From positions 1 to 22,630 of the forward strand of contig CAYUXI010000026.1 in assembly GCA_964448855.1 (NCBI GenBank): a stretch of 22,630 nt of DNA, written 5' to 3'. Position numbers and translations under genes: made by a program. A model generated the notes under the pieces. That model was not told the origin of the DNA. It worked only from the letters and a program-made list of their open reading frames with translations, and did not search any database. This document shows, one piece after another, positions 14,770 through 22,469 of the stretch (position 1 is its first letter; each line of letters opens with the position of its first letter). The stretch comes from QAMX01 sp964448855. Lineage in GTDB: Bacteria; Bacillota; Clostridia; Oscillospirales; QAMX01.

Positions 14770-15786
14770 ATGAAAATCCTGTCCATAGAGTCATCCTGTG
14801 ACGAAACGGCGGCCGCTCTGACGGAGGACGGGCGAACCGTCCTGGCCGAAACGGTCTATTCGCAGATTCAGATGCACGCCGAATACGGCGGCGTCGTGCC
14901 GGAGCTCGCTTCGCGCCGCCACATTGAAACGATCACACAGACCGTTGAGCACACGCTGCAGGAATCCGGCTGCAACCGCCGGGACATTGACGCCGTCGCC
15001 GTGACGGCTGCCCCCGGACTGATCGGCGCACTCCTGACCGGACTCAGCTTCGCCAAGGCCGTCAGCTTTGCCTGGAATGTCCCGCTGATTCCAGTGCACC
15101 ACATCCGCGGCCATATCGCGGCGAACTACATTGCCTACCCGGAGCTGAAGCCGCCGTTTGTCTGCCTGGTGGCTTCCGGCGGCCATACACTGTTTGTCGA
15201 TGTCCGGGACTACTGCGACTTGAAAATTCTCGGCTCCACGCGGGACGATGCAGCCGGGGAAGCCTTTGATAAGGTTGCACGCATCCTGGGCTACCCGTAC
15301 CCCGGCGGCAAAGCGCTGGATACCCTCGCCCGCACCACCGATTCCTGCGGCGATTTCCGCCTGCCATCGCCGGGCTTCTCGGATGCACCGCTGGACTGCT
15401 CCTTCTCCGGCTTGAAAACAGCCGTAATCAACCTTGTACATACCTGTGAAGCGCGAGGAGAAGCGTTCGACCACGCCGCTCTGGCGCGTGCCGTTTCTGT
15501 GCGCATCGCCGATATGCTCAGTAGCCGCCTGATGCTGGCCGCCGAGCAGTGCGGACGCAGCCGGATTGCGGTCTGCGGCGGCGTCGCAGCCAACTCCTTC
15601 CTGCGGGAGGCCGTCCAAAAACGCGCCGCCCAAAAAGGGCGCTCCGTCTTCATTCCGCCGCTGAAGCTCTGCGGCGACAATGCCGCGATGATTGGCTGTG
15701 CCGGCTATTACGCATGGCAGAACGGCGAACGCGCAGATCTTTCGCTGAATGCCTGCGCCACCATGCCGGTTTCGGATTCGTTCTGA
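14770..15786 (+). CDS. tsaD: tRNA N6-adenosine threonylcarbamoyltransferase
   Basis: TsaD transfers the threonylcarbamoyl group to A37 of ANN-decoding tRNAs together with TsaB and TsaE. The 338 residues match family length. Features are MKILSIESSCDETAAAL, the metal-binding HIRGH (His111 and His115, the same numbering as E. coli), VASGGHTLF, GEAFDKVARILGYPYPGG, CSFSGLKTAV, and CGGVAANSFLR with CGDNAAMIG for nucleotide and metal binding. It lies 23 bases after rimI with a GGAACAGAAGGAAAATG start context. It is the last gene of the polA operon; no obvious terminator follows. Confidence 0.97.
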   Translation: MKILSIESSCDETAAALTEDGRTVLAETVYSQIQMHAEYGGVVPELASRRHIETITQTVEHTLQESGCNRRDIDAVAVTAAPGLIGALLTGLSFAKAVSFAWNVPLIPVHHIRGHIAANYIAYPELKPPFVCLVASGGHTLFVDVRDYCDLKILGSTRDDAAGEAFDKVARILGYPYPGGKALDTLARTTDSCGDFRLPSPGFSDAPLDCSFSGLKTAVINLVHTCEARGEAFDHAALARAVSVRIADMLSSRLMLAAEQCGRSRIAVCGGVAANSFLREAVQKRAAQKGRSVFIPPLKLCGDNAAMIGCAGYYAWQNGERADLSLNACATMPVSDSF

Positions 15787-16094
15787 ACGCACCGGTATTA
15801 CATCCTGTATTTCCGGAAATGCACGAAAAATGCAACTCAATCTGCCAGTAAAAAAGCAAAATCACGCCAATTTGGGCAGATTTTGCCGGAATCAGTTCGT
15901 TGAATGCTACGCGAAACGGAGCACCCCGGAGGAAAATCGCCCGACGTACCACCAAAGTTTTCCACAGCTGCTGGATTCCCGGAAGTGGCAGAAAAGCGCA
16001 AAAAACGTCGTTTTCCGTTGGCGCACATGGAATCAGAGGGTGTGGAAATCTGTGTGGAAACAGAGGATAACCTCTTGTAATTTCAGATGTGCGC
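15787..16094. promoter_or_regulatory. Non-coding region with DnaA-box-like repeats and short palindromes
   Basis: No gene is visible. The stretch holds TTTTCCACA (15958-15966), one mismatch from the DnaA box TTATCCACA, and two inverted near-matches (TGTGGAAAT 16041-16049, TGTGGAAAC 16053-16061). The last two form a GTGTGGAAA direct repeat exactly 12 bp apart. Palindromes ATTTCCGGAAAT (15809-15820), AAAACGTCGTTTT (near 16001-16013) and AGAGGATAACCTCT (16062-16075) are also present. This could be a regulatory region for the downstream gene or DnaA-binding sites. Function not established. Confidence 0.4.
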
Positions 16095-16123
16095 TTGACA
16101 ATTTGCCCGTTTCCATGTAAAAT
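16095..16123 (+). promoter_or_regulatory. Promoter of the isocitrate dehydrogenase gene
   Basis: A consensus TTGACA (16095-16100), 17-bp spacer and TAAAAT (16118-16123) predict strong transcription with a leader of about 85 bases before the ATG at 16216. Confidence 0.85.
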
Positions 16124-16215
16124 ATATCTGATCGCATGAATCCCTGCGCATACGCGTGCTGTTTGGCGCGCTTCTGTTCATACAACGCGTGATCAATCAT
16201 ATGGAGGAATATACA

Positions 16216-17370
16216 ATGACCAGTTTTTCGCAAGAAGCCTTTGAAAAAATCATTGCCACGCAGCTTGCGCGGATTGAACACATGAAAAATGAGGGCGATT
16301 TCGTCGATTATGCATCGCTGTCGCCCATTGTCATCGGGATTTGCGGGGGCGACGGAATTGGCCCTGCAATCACTGCGGAGGGCGAACGCGTCCTGCGCTT
16401 CCTGCTGAAGGACGAGGTCGAGAGCGGGAAAGTCGAATTCCGCTCCATTGACGGCCTGACCATTGAAAACCGCGCCGCCTGCGGGAAGGCCATCCCGGAT
16501 GATGTCATGGAAGAGCTCAAGGCCTGCCACGTCATCCTCAAGGGGCCGACCACGACGCCGAAAGCCGGAGATCCCTGGCCGAATATCGAAAGCGCCAACG
16601 TCGCCATGCGCAAATCGCTCGATCTGTTTGCCAACGTCCGCCCGATCAAAATTCCGTCCGAGAACATTGACTGGGTCTTCTTCCGCGAAAATACCGAGGG
16701 CTCCTATGCCGTTGGCAGCCAGGGTCTGCACGTCAATGACGATCTGGCCATTGACTTCTGCGTCACAACCACACAGGGCACAGAACGCCTGATTCGCCTG
16801 GCATTTGAATACGCCGTGAAAACCGGCCGCACCCGCGTCGATGTGGTCACAAAAGCCAACATCATCAAAGCCACCGACGGGAAATTCCTCGATATCTTTG
16901 AGCGGATTGCCGCAGAATATCCGAACATCACACATGACAGCTGGTTTGTAGACATCATGTCCGCCAAGCTGATCGACGAAAAACGCCGCACGGATTTCAG
17001 CGTTATTGTCACGCCGAACCTGTATGGCGACATCCTGACCGACGAAGCCGCAGAGATTCAGGGCGGCGTCGGAACCGCCGGCAGCGCCAATATCGGCAAA
17101 AAATACGCCATGTTCGAAGCGATTCACGGTTCGGCTCCGCGTATGGTGGAGCAGGGGAGAGCGCAGTATGCGGATCCGTCCTCTGTGCTGCGCGCCTGCG
17201 TCCTGCTGCTTGAGCACATCGGCTACGCCGACAAAGCGAAAGCCTTGGCAGATGCGCTCGATATCTGCACCGGCGAAAATGCACGGCTGCATATGACCGG
17301 CCGCTCCACCGGCGCAACCGGTTCGGAATTTGCCAATTATGTTATGGAAACGATGGCCGGTCACTGCTGA
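16216..17370 (+). CDS. icd: Isocitrate dehydrogenase, NAD-type (isocitrate/isopropylmalate family)
   Basis: It oxidatively decarboxylates isocitrate to 2-oxoglutarate. The 384 residues carry GGDGIGPAI, GPTTTPKAGDPWPNIESA, the substrate-binding ANVAMRKSLDLFANVRPIK, FRENTEGSYAVGS, TKANIIKATDGKFLDIF, the metal-binding NLYGDILTDEAAEIQGG and AIHGSAPR. The N-terminal extension (MTSFSQEAFEKIIATQLARI) resembles other Firmicutes isocitrate dehydrogenases of this type rather than isopropylmalate dehydrogenase. NAD preference is a family guess. I chose the ATG at 16216 because GGAGGAAT precedes it by 8 bases; an upstream in-frame start lacks this. The gene ends 79 bases before rex, whose product senses NADH/NAD. 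Confidence 0.85.
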   Translation: MTSFSQEAFEKIIATQLARIEHMKNEGDFVDYASLSPIVIGICGGDGIGPAITAEGERVLRFLLKDEVESGKVEFRSIDGLTIENRAACGKAIPDDVMEELKACHVILKGPTTTPKAGDPWPNIESANVAMRKSLDLFANVRPIKIPSENIDWVFFRENTEGSYAVGSQGLHVNDDLAIDFCVTTTQGTERLIRLAFEYAVKTGRTRVDVVTKANIIKATDGKFLDIFERIAAEYPNITHDSWFVDIMSAKLIDEKRRTDFSVIVTPNLYGDILTDEAAEIQGGVGTAGSANIGKKYAMFEAIHGSAPRMVEQGRAQYADPSSVLRACVLLLEHIGYADKAKALADALDICTGENARLHMTGRSTGATGSEFANYVMETMAGHC

Positions 17371-17382
17371 TTGAATCAGCAG
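17364..17382. repeat. Perfect 19-bp palindrome over the icd stop codon
   Basis: CTGCTGATTGAATCAGCAG reads as 9-bp arms around a single G and includes the TGA stop of the dehydrogenase gene. It may form a small hairpin (7-bp stem, 5-base loop) or be an operator. It does not match the Rex consensus TTGTGAAnnnnnnTTCACAA. Confidence 0.5.
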
Positions 17383-17410
17383 CCGTGCCGACCAAAACGA
17401 GTGTAAACTG

Positions 17411-17431
17411 GCCGAAACAACCGGTTTCGGC
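17411..17431. promoter_or_regulatory. Hairpin immediately upstream of the rex ribosome binding site
   Basis: GCCGAAAC (17411-17418) and GTTTCGGC (17424-17431) form a perfect 8-bp stem with a 5-base loop, 4 bases before AAAGGAG. It could be a partial terminator after icd or could modulate rex translation. Confidence 0.5.
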
Positions 17432-17449
17432 AACAAAGGAGTCAAGAAC

Positions 17450-18112
17450 ATGAGTAGACATGGTTTCATTTCCATGGCAGTGATCCGCAGACTGCCGCGT
17501 TACTACAGATATCTTCATGAGATGTATCTGGGCGGCATGAAGCAGATCTCTTCCCGCGAGCTGGCGGACTGCATGGAGCTGACGGCTTCTCAGGTCCGAC
17601 AGGACTTCAATTGCTTTGGAGATTTTGGTCAACAGGGCTGTGGCTATGACGTGGAACACCTCCATCGGGAAATCACCAAAATTCTCGGTCTGGATCAGAG
17701 CTACCGTGTGGTGATGATCGGTGTTGGCCGCGTCGGACAGTCGCTGCTGGAAAACTTCGACTTTGAACGCCGCGGATTTCAGGTAGTCGCCGCATTTGAC
17801 AGAGATCCGGAACTGATCGGCAAAACCTTCGGCGGCGTTCTCGTTTCCGACATGGCTCAGGCCGAGCAGATGCTGACCGGCCGCGGCAATCAGGCGGATA
17901 TCGGCGTCCTCGCGGTTCCGAACGAATCGGCAGTCGAATGCGCTGAGCTGCTGAAAAAATGCGGCGTGAAGGCCATCTGGAACTTCACCAAAGGCGACCT
18001 GGCGCGGTTTGAATCCAACCTGCTGGTTCAAAATGTCCATTTCTCCGATTCTCTGCTGACGCTTTGCTATCGTCTGACAGAAATGGAAAATGAAATTTAC
18101 GATGCGCGTTGA
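17450..18112 (+). CDS. rex: Redox-sensing transcriptional repressor Rex
   Basis: The N-terminal winged helix (AVIRRLPRYYRYLHEMYLGG, ISSRELADCMELTASQVRQD, FGDFGQQGCGYDVEHL) is followed by a Rossmann NAD(H)-binding domain with VVMIGVGRVGQSLLENF. The C-terminus carries the domain-swapped helix region (LLTLCYRLTEMENEIYD). Length is 220 residues, normal for the family. Rex represses fermentation and anaerobic energy genes when NADH is low and leaves DNA when NADH binds. The ATG follows AAAGGAG. No clear Rex operator was seen upstream of any gene in the window, so targets are elsewhere or diverged. Confidence 0.96.
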   Translation: MSRHGFISMAVIRRLPRYYRYLHEMYLGGMKQISSRELADCMELTASQVRQDFNCFGDFGQQGCGYDVEHLHREITKILGLDQSYRVVMIGVGRVGQSLLENFDFERRGFQVVAAFDRDPELIGKTFGGVLVSDMAQAEQMLTGRGNQADIGVLAVPNESAVECAELLKKCGVKAIWNFTKGDLARFESNLLVQNVHFSDSLLTLCYRLTEMENEIYDAR

Positions 18113-18142
18113 CACGGCGTCTGTCTGAGAGGATGCGAAACC

Positions 18143-18886
18143 ATGAACAAAAGAGCCCTTTTTGTTGGACTGGCCGCGACGCTTCTCCTGAACTGCACAG
18201 CCTGCAACAGGCAGGAGGATCCGGCGAACTCCAACCCGGAGCCGGATGCGGTTCAAAACTACACCGCCGTTCTGGTGGATGACCGAACCGGCACACCGGC
18301 TACGGTCTACTATGGCTATGAAAATACAACCACCCTATCCGCCATCATTGAGGCGCTGGGAATGCAGCTGGACGTGTCCTGGGATCTCGTCTCTGCGGAA
18401 ATCAAGCCGTCTGAAGCGCAGCTCGTCTTCGGCGAACAGTCCGCACTGACCCTCTGTGAATCGGAGGCGGAGCTGCGAGGCCTGCTGAACAGCGTATTCC
18501 TGACGGTTCGCCAGAATTATGGCCGGGATAAAACTGTGTATTTCACCGTCGGCGACGGACAGACGCGATATGGCATCGACCTCTCCGGCACCACCCCATA
18601 CACCGAAGCGCAGCAGGCGCTGCCGGAACCGGGGGAGGATGAACTGTCGCTGGAGGACGCGAAAACCTGCGCGATCAACCTGACCTATGGCATCCTGGGC
18701 GATACGTCCATCACCCTTTCAGCTCAGCTGAACGAGGTGTTTGAAATGGACGGAGAATTCTTCTACGATATCTCTGTGTCCAGTGCGGCCGACCCCGACA
18801 GCGAGATGCGCCGATTTGCGATTTCGCTGGATGGCCTGTCCATCTACCTCTATCAGCAGGAAACCGATCAATTTGAGCGCTATTGA
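18143..18886 (+). CDS. Putative lipoprotein, GerM-like domain
   Basis: The 247-residue product has a lipoprotein signal peptide (LFVGLAATLLLNCTAC) with a loose lipobox before Cys21, then a low-complexity linker. A globular region (VLVDDRTGTPATVYYGYE, LRGLLNSVFLTVRQNYGRD, VYFTVGDGQTRYGIDLSG) recalls the GerMN sporulation/germination fold. The C-terminal half (FFYDISVSSAADPDSEMRRF) is unrecognised. It follows rex by 30 bases and is probably in the same transcript. Membrane-surface location is well supported; the GerM assignment is weak. Confidence 0.65.
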   Translation: MNKRALFVGLAATLLLNCTACNRQEDPANSNPEPDAVQNYTAVLVDDRTGTPATVYYGYENTTTLSAIIEALGMQLDVSWDLVSAEIKPSEAQLVFGEQSALTLCESEAELRGLLNSVFLTVRQNYGRDKTVYFTVGDGQTRYGIDLSGTTPYTEAQQALPEPGEDELSLEDAKTCAINLTYGILGDTSITLSAQLNEVFEMDGEFFYDISVSSAADPDSEMRRFAISLDGLSIYLYQQETDQFERY

Positions 18887-18904
18887 CAGACTTGTCTTTC
18901 AAAC

Positions 18905-18939
18905 AAACGGCCGGTACATACGTGTGCCGACCGTTTTTT
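18905..18939 (+). terminator. Rho-independent terminator after the lipoprotein gene
   Basis: AAACGGCCGG and CCGACCGTTTTTT pair over about 9 bp with one mismatch and end in a run of six T. Confidence 0.85.
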
Positions 18940-18994
18940 CAAGACAACCCAACCGGCCATGCGCCACTGAACCACAGGAAAGGATGAAACGATC

Positions 18995-19828
18995 ATGCTG
19001 ACAATTGGATGTCATTTGTCTGCCTCCGGCGGATTTCTCAAAATGGGTCAAACCGCGTTGGCACTGCACGCCAATACGTTCCAGTTTTTCACACGAAATC
19101 CGCGTGGCGGCGCGGCGAAACCGGTCGATCCGGAGGATGCCGCCGCTTTCCGCACATTTGCCGAGACGCATCACTTCGGCCGCCTGATTGCCCACGCACC
19201 GTATACTCTGAACGCCTGCTCCGCGGATGAACGCATCCGCGAGTTTGCACGCATGACGCTCGCGGACGACCTGGCACGCATGGAATATGTGCCGGGCAAC
19301 CTGTACAATTTCCATCCCGGCTCCCACGTCGGACAGGGCGTCGAAACCGGTATCCGCCAGATCTGCGACCTCCTGAACGAGGTGCTGACCGTCGATCAGC
19401 ACACGACGGTTCTGCTGGAAACCATGGCGGGGAAGGGCAGTGAGGTCGGTGGCCGCTTCGAGGAATTGGCCGCCATCATCGATGGCACAAAGCTACAGCA
19501 GCATCTGGGTGTCTGCCTGGATACCTGCCATCTGAATGATGCGGGATATGACGTCGTGAACGATTTCGAGGGTGTGCTCGATGAATTCGACCGGGTGATC
19601 GGACTGGAACGCCTGAAGGCGATTCACCTGAATGACTCCATGAACCCACGCGGCAGCCACAAGGACCGCCATCAAAAGCTCGGCCAGGGTACCATCGGCA
19701 TGGATGCACTCGTCCGAATCGTCAACAGCGAACGCCTGCGCGGCCTGCCGTTCTGCCTGGAAACGCCAAACGACCTGGACGGCTATGCCGAAGAGATTGC
19801 CTGTATGCAGGCGGCCTGCCGCTGCTGA
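18995..19828 (+). CDS. nfo: Endonuclease IV (AP endonuclease)
   Basis: It cleaves abasic sites in base-excision repair using three zinc ions. The 277-residue TIM-barrel shows the expected metal-binding segments in order: GCHLSASGG, IAHAPYTLNAC, NFHPGSHVG, LLETMAGKGSEVG, VCLDTCHLNDAGYD, AIHLNDSMNPRGSHKDRH, LGQGTIG and CLETPND. The start at 18995 follows AGGAAAGGATG. It sits alone between two terminators, although read-through from the lipoprotein gene is possible. Confidence 0.96.
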   Translation: MLTIGCHLSASGGFLKMGQTALALHANTFQFFTRNPRGGAAKPVDPEDAAAFRTFAETHHFGRLIAHAPYTLNACSADERIREFARMTLADDLARMEYVPGNLYNFHPGSHVGQGVETGIRQICDLLNEVLTVDQHTTVLLETMAGKGSEVGGRFEELAAIIDGTKLQQHLGVCLDTCHLNDAGYDVVNDFEGVLDEFDRVIGLERLKAIHLNDSMNPRGSHKDRHQKLGQGTIGMDALVRIVNSERLRGLPFCLETPNDLDGYAEEIACMQAACRC

Positions 19829-19847
19829 TTGGCCAATTGAATCAAAA

Positions 19848-19887
19848 AAACGCGGAGCACTCCGAATCAGGGGAGTGCTCCGCGTTT
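19848..19887. terminator. Bidirectional terminator between convergent genes
   Basis: AAACGCGGAGCACTCC (19848-19863) pairs perfectly over 16 bp with GGAGTGCTCCGCGTTT (19872-19887), with an 8-base loop and A/T-rich flanks on both sides. It serves nfo and the convergent transporter gene. Confidence 0.95.
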
Positions 19888-19904
19888 CAAATCGCCAAAT
19901 ATCC

Positions 19905-20777
19905 TCAGAGAGAGAGCAGAACCATGCCGAGCAGGGAGAGCGCCATGCCACCCAGACGCAGCGGTGCCGGCTTTTCCCGAAACAGCAGGAACGAGTACAA
20001 AATAGAGAGCATCAGCGTACCGCCGTTGCTCACAGTGGCCATAACGGAGAGGTTCATCCGGGAAAGCAGGTAGACATAGACGTTCGCGGCGGCTGTCGCA
20101 ATGATACAGGACATCGTGGCAAAGACGCCGCCGCGCAGCCCGACGCGGAAACATTGGAAGGTGCGCCGCCCTCTCATCACCAGCAGATACCCAAATGCCA
20201 CAACCGCACTGAAGGCAAAGGTGATGATGATCATTTCCGAACGCTGCGCCCCGTCGTGTGCCCGCTGCTGCGCCGTCATCAACACACTGTAGAGCCCGTT
20301 GGCCGTAAACAGACAGAGACACCAGAGAAAAAAGGAACGCTTTGCATTTTTCAGCGAAAGGGAGTCCGCATTGATGACAAGGAAGGAAACCAGCGTGATG
20401 GCCGTGCCAATCCATTGAATCGTTGTCAAGCGCTCCGACCAGATGAGCGCCGCAAAGGTCGGGACAATGACGCCGCCGAACAGCGCAGAAATCTGCGTAA
20501 ACGCATAGGAACCCTGCTCACCGGCACGAATCAGCGAGAAATTGTACAAAAAGAGCATCACGCCGTTCACCAGCCCGTACAGAACCGTCTGCAGAGAGGG
20601 CGCAAAACGAAACGCGTTCAGACAGAGCGTAGCCAGCGAAGCGAACAGACCGTACCATACCGCAAAAACGACCGGGATGACGGCGTGATCGCGCAGGGAC
20701 GTGTGGTCGGAATAGAGCTTGCAGAAAAGCGATTGCAGGGAAAACAGAACGGTCAAAACAAGGAGCAGAACGGTCAT
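19905..20777 (-). CDS. DMT-superfamily (EamA-like) membrane transporter
   Basis: The 290-residue protein has about ten hydrophobic segments in the two-repeat EamA pattern. The first is MTVLLLVLTVLFSLQSLFCK, then VIPVVFAVWYGLFASLATL, then FAALIWSERLTTIQWIGTAI with the conserved Glu-Arg. A second repeat ends LLFREKPAPLRLGGMALSL. Substrate unknown; relatives export amino acids or metabolites. I chose the ATG at 20777 because the first transmembrane helix starts there and GAGG lies 11 bases upstream. The longer open frame has no hydrophobic or charged logic. Confidence 0.8.
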   Translation of the reverse strand: MTVLLLVLTVLFSLQSLFCKLYSDHTSLRDHAVIPVVFAVWYGLFASLATLCLNAFRFAPSLQTVLYGLVNGVMLFLYNFSLIRAGEQGSYAFTQISALFGGVIVPTFAALIWSERLTTIQWIGTAITLVSFLVINADSLSLKNAKRSFFLWCLCLFTANGLYSVLMTAQQRAHDGAQRSEMIIITFAFSAVVAFGYLLVMRGRRTFQCFRVGLRGGVFATMSCIIATAAANVYVYLLSRMNLSVMATVSNGGTLMLSILYSFLLFREKPAPLRLGGMALSLLGMVLLSL

Positions 20778-20843
20778 AAATACCCATACCTCAATGATTC
20801 CATATTGGATCGAAACCAGCCTGGCCGATTCCGATTCCATCAT

Positions 20844-20872
20844 ATCATACCACAAAAGATGCCATCTGTCCA
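20844..20872 (-). promoter_or_regulatory. Promoter of the DMT transporter gene
   Basis: On the minus strand TGGACA (20872-20867), 17-bp spacer, TATGAT (20849-20844). It diverges from the decarboxylase promoter about 50 bp away. Confidence 0.7.
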
Positions 20873-20921
20873 GTCTCCGAACGCCTGAAGACGGAAAAAT
20901 GTCGAAACTTCGGTTCGTGCG

Positions 20922-20950
20922 TTGACTTCCCTGAAAAAGTATGCTATAAT
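20922..20950 (+). promoter_or_regulatory. Promoter of the decarboxylase beta-subunit gene
   Basis: TTGACT (20922-20927) and TATAAT (20945-20950) are spaced by 17 bp; transcription should start about 40 bases before the gene. Confidence 0.85.
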
Positions 20951-20997
20951 ACCGAAGAGTTTCACAAATTATAAGATATAAGATGGGGGAATTTATT

Positions 20998-22155
20998 TTG
21001 GTACCGTTAAAAGATCTGCTGTCAGGTGTTTTCGAGTTCCACTGGCAATACCTGATCATGTACGCAATTGGTGGCTTGCTGATCTACCTGGCCATTGCAA
21101 AGGATTATGAACCGGCTCTGCTGTTGCCGATCGGCTTCGGCGCGATTCTTGTCAATCTGCCGCTGAGCATGGTCTGGGGCTCGGAAGAAGCACCCGGCGT
21201 TCTCCAACTCCTGTATCAGTCCGGAATCGTGACAGAGCTGTTTCCGTGCCTGATTTTCATCGGCATCGGCGCAATGACCGATTTCCGCCCGCTGTTCCAG
21301 AACCCAAGGATGGCGTTTTTCGGTGCAGCCGCACAGTTCGGCATTTTCTTTACCATTCTGATGGTTCTTCTGGTTTCCAAATTGTTCCCGGGCATCGGCT
21401 TCAGCTTCCTGGAAGCCGTCTCCATCGGGATCATCGGTGCCGCCGACGGGCCCACCTCCATCGTTGTTGCCAATGAGCTGGCGCCGAATCTGCTCGCACC
21501 CATCACGGTTGCTGCATATTCCTATATGTCGCTTGTTCCCATCATCCAACCGCCGGTGATTCGCGCCGTTACGACCAAAAAAGAGCGCATGATCCGCATG
21601 GAATACACAGATGTCAAGGTGAAAAAGGTCGCACTGATCGTCTTCCCGATTGTCATCACGATCATCTCGGCCATTCTGGCACCGATCAGCGCTCCGCTGA
21701 TTGGCCTGCTGATGTTCGGTAACCTCATCAAGGAATCCGGCGTTGTGGAACGTCTGAACAAGACGGCACAGAATGAGCTCGCCAACATCGTTACCATCCT
21801 CCTCGGCATCACCATTGGCGCAACCATGCGCTATGACGCCTTCCTTCAGGTGAAAACACTGATCATTATGCTGATCGGCCTGATCGCGTTCGTCTTCGAT
21901 ACAGCTGGTGGTGTCCTGTTCGCCAAGCTGATCAACCTGTTCACCAAAAAGAAGATCAACCCGATGATCGGCGCAGCCGGTATTTCCGCGTTCCCCATGT
22001 CTTCGCGAATTGTCCAGCGCATGGCCAAGGAAGAAGACCCGTATAACTTCATTCTGATGCCGGCAGTCAGCGCGAACGTCTCCGGCCAGATCGGTTCTGT
22101 CATCGCCGGTGGCGTGGTTCTGTCCATCGCTCCGGTCATTGCCAACCTGCTGTAA
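20998..22155 (+). CDS. Sodium-translocating decarboxylase beta subunit (OadB/GcdB/MmdB family)
   Basis: This integral membrane subunit couples decarboxylation of a biotin-bound carboxyl group to sodium export. It has family segments WQYLIMYAIGGLLIYLAIAK, LIFIGIGAMTDFRPLFQNPR, GIIGAADGPTSIVVANELAP (conserved Asp of the sodium path), YSYMSLVPIIQPPVIRAVTT, GTLPLL-free KESGVVERLNKTAQNEL and GISAFPMSSRIVQRMAKEED. I favour a TTG start at 20998, because GGGGGA (20985-20990) lies 7 bases before it and the family begins near there. An in-frame ATG at 20983 has no ribosome site. Length is 385 residues from the TTG. No alpha (carboxyltransferase) or biotin subunit is present in the window. Confidence 0.9.
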   Translation: MVPLKDLLSGVFEFHWQYLIMYAIGGLLIYLAIAKDYEPALLLPIGFGAILVNLPLSMVWGSEEAPGVLQLLYQSGIVTELFPCLIFIGIGAMTDFRPLFQNPRMAFFGAAAQFGIFFTILMVLLVSKLFPGIGFSFLEAVSIGIIGAADGPTSIVVANELAPNLLAPITVAAYSYMSLVPIIQPPVIRAVTTKKERMIRMEYTDVKVKKVALIVFPIVITIISAILAPISAPLIGLLMFGNLIKESGVVERLNKTAQNELANIVTILLGITIGATMRYDAFLQVKTLIIMLIGLIAFVFDTAGGVLFAKLINLFTKKKINPMIGAAGISAFPMSSRIVQRMAKEEDPYNFILMPAVSANVSGQIGSVIAGGVVLSIAPVIANLL

Positions 22156-22182
22156 AGCAGATCTCAGGAAAGGAGCTTCTCT

Positions 22183-22329
22183 ATGAGTCCAATTGTTGGC
22201 GGCCTGATGCTGATGGCCTATGGCCTGGGCGGCGTCTTCCTCGCACTTGTTATTTTTTATCTCTCCATTCGCATTCTGACAGCACTCTTCCGCGAGAAAA
22301 ATGACGATAAGCAACAGGAATCTCTGTAA
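22183..22329 (+). CDS. 48-aa membrane protein, OadG-like gamma subunit candidate
   Basis: The ATG at 22183 follows AGGAAAGGAGCT, 27 bases after the beta-subunit stop. The product starts MSPIVGGLMLMAYGLGGVFL, has one transmembrane helix continuing LALVIFYLSIRILTALF, and ends in a charged tail (EKNDDKQQESL). This is the shape of the small gamma subunit that anchors and assembles decarboxylase sodium pumps. Assignment rests on size, topology and neighbour, not on conserved residues. Confidence 0.65.
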   Translation: MSPIVGGLMLMAYGLGGVFLALVIFYLSIRILTALFREKNDDKQQESL

Positions 22330-22428
22330 GTGAATAAAAAACGCACCGAGCTTTTACATGGGTGCTCATAAGAAAGTAATTCCAGAAATTACGATTATGG
22401 CATCTGTCAGACGGGGTTGGTAAACGAG

Positions 22429-22469
22429 ATAACGGGTATTCGGTGAAAGCCGAGTACCCGTTATTTTTT
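22429..22469 (+). terminator. Strong rho-independent terminator
   Basis: ATAACGGGTATTCGG (22429-22443) pairs with CCGAGTACCCGTTAT (22450-22464) over 15 bp with one G-T wobble and a 6-base loop, followed by T6. It lies 100 bases after the small membrane protein, leaving an unusually long untranslated tail. Confidence 0.92.

Noticed and set aside
14791..15840. 349-codon open frame antisense to tsaD
   Set aside because: tsaD on the plus strand has complete family motifs; the antisense frame is a shadow.
16033..17475. 480-codon open frame antisense to icd
   Set aside because: It is a mirror of the isocitrate dehydrogenase gene, without a ribosome site or known motif.
19704..20888. 394-codon plus-strand frame opposite the DMT transporter
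   Set aside because: It is extremely rich in Arg, Gln and Asn with no domain, runs through the perfect terminator at 19848-19887, and is antisense to a clear membrane protein.
20941..20997. Rex operator upstream of the decarboxylase gene (TTTCACAAATTAT)
   Set aside because: Only one half-site resembles the consensus; the inverted partner is missing.
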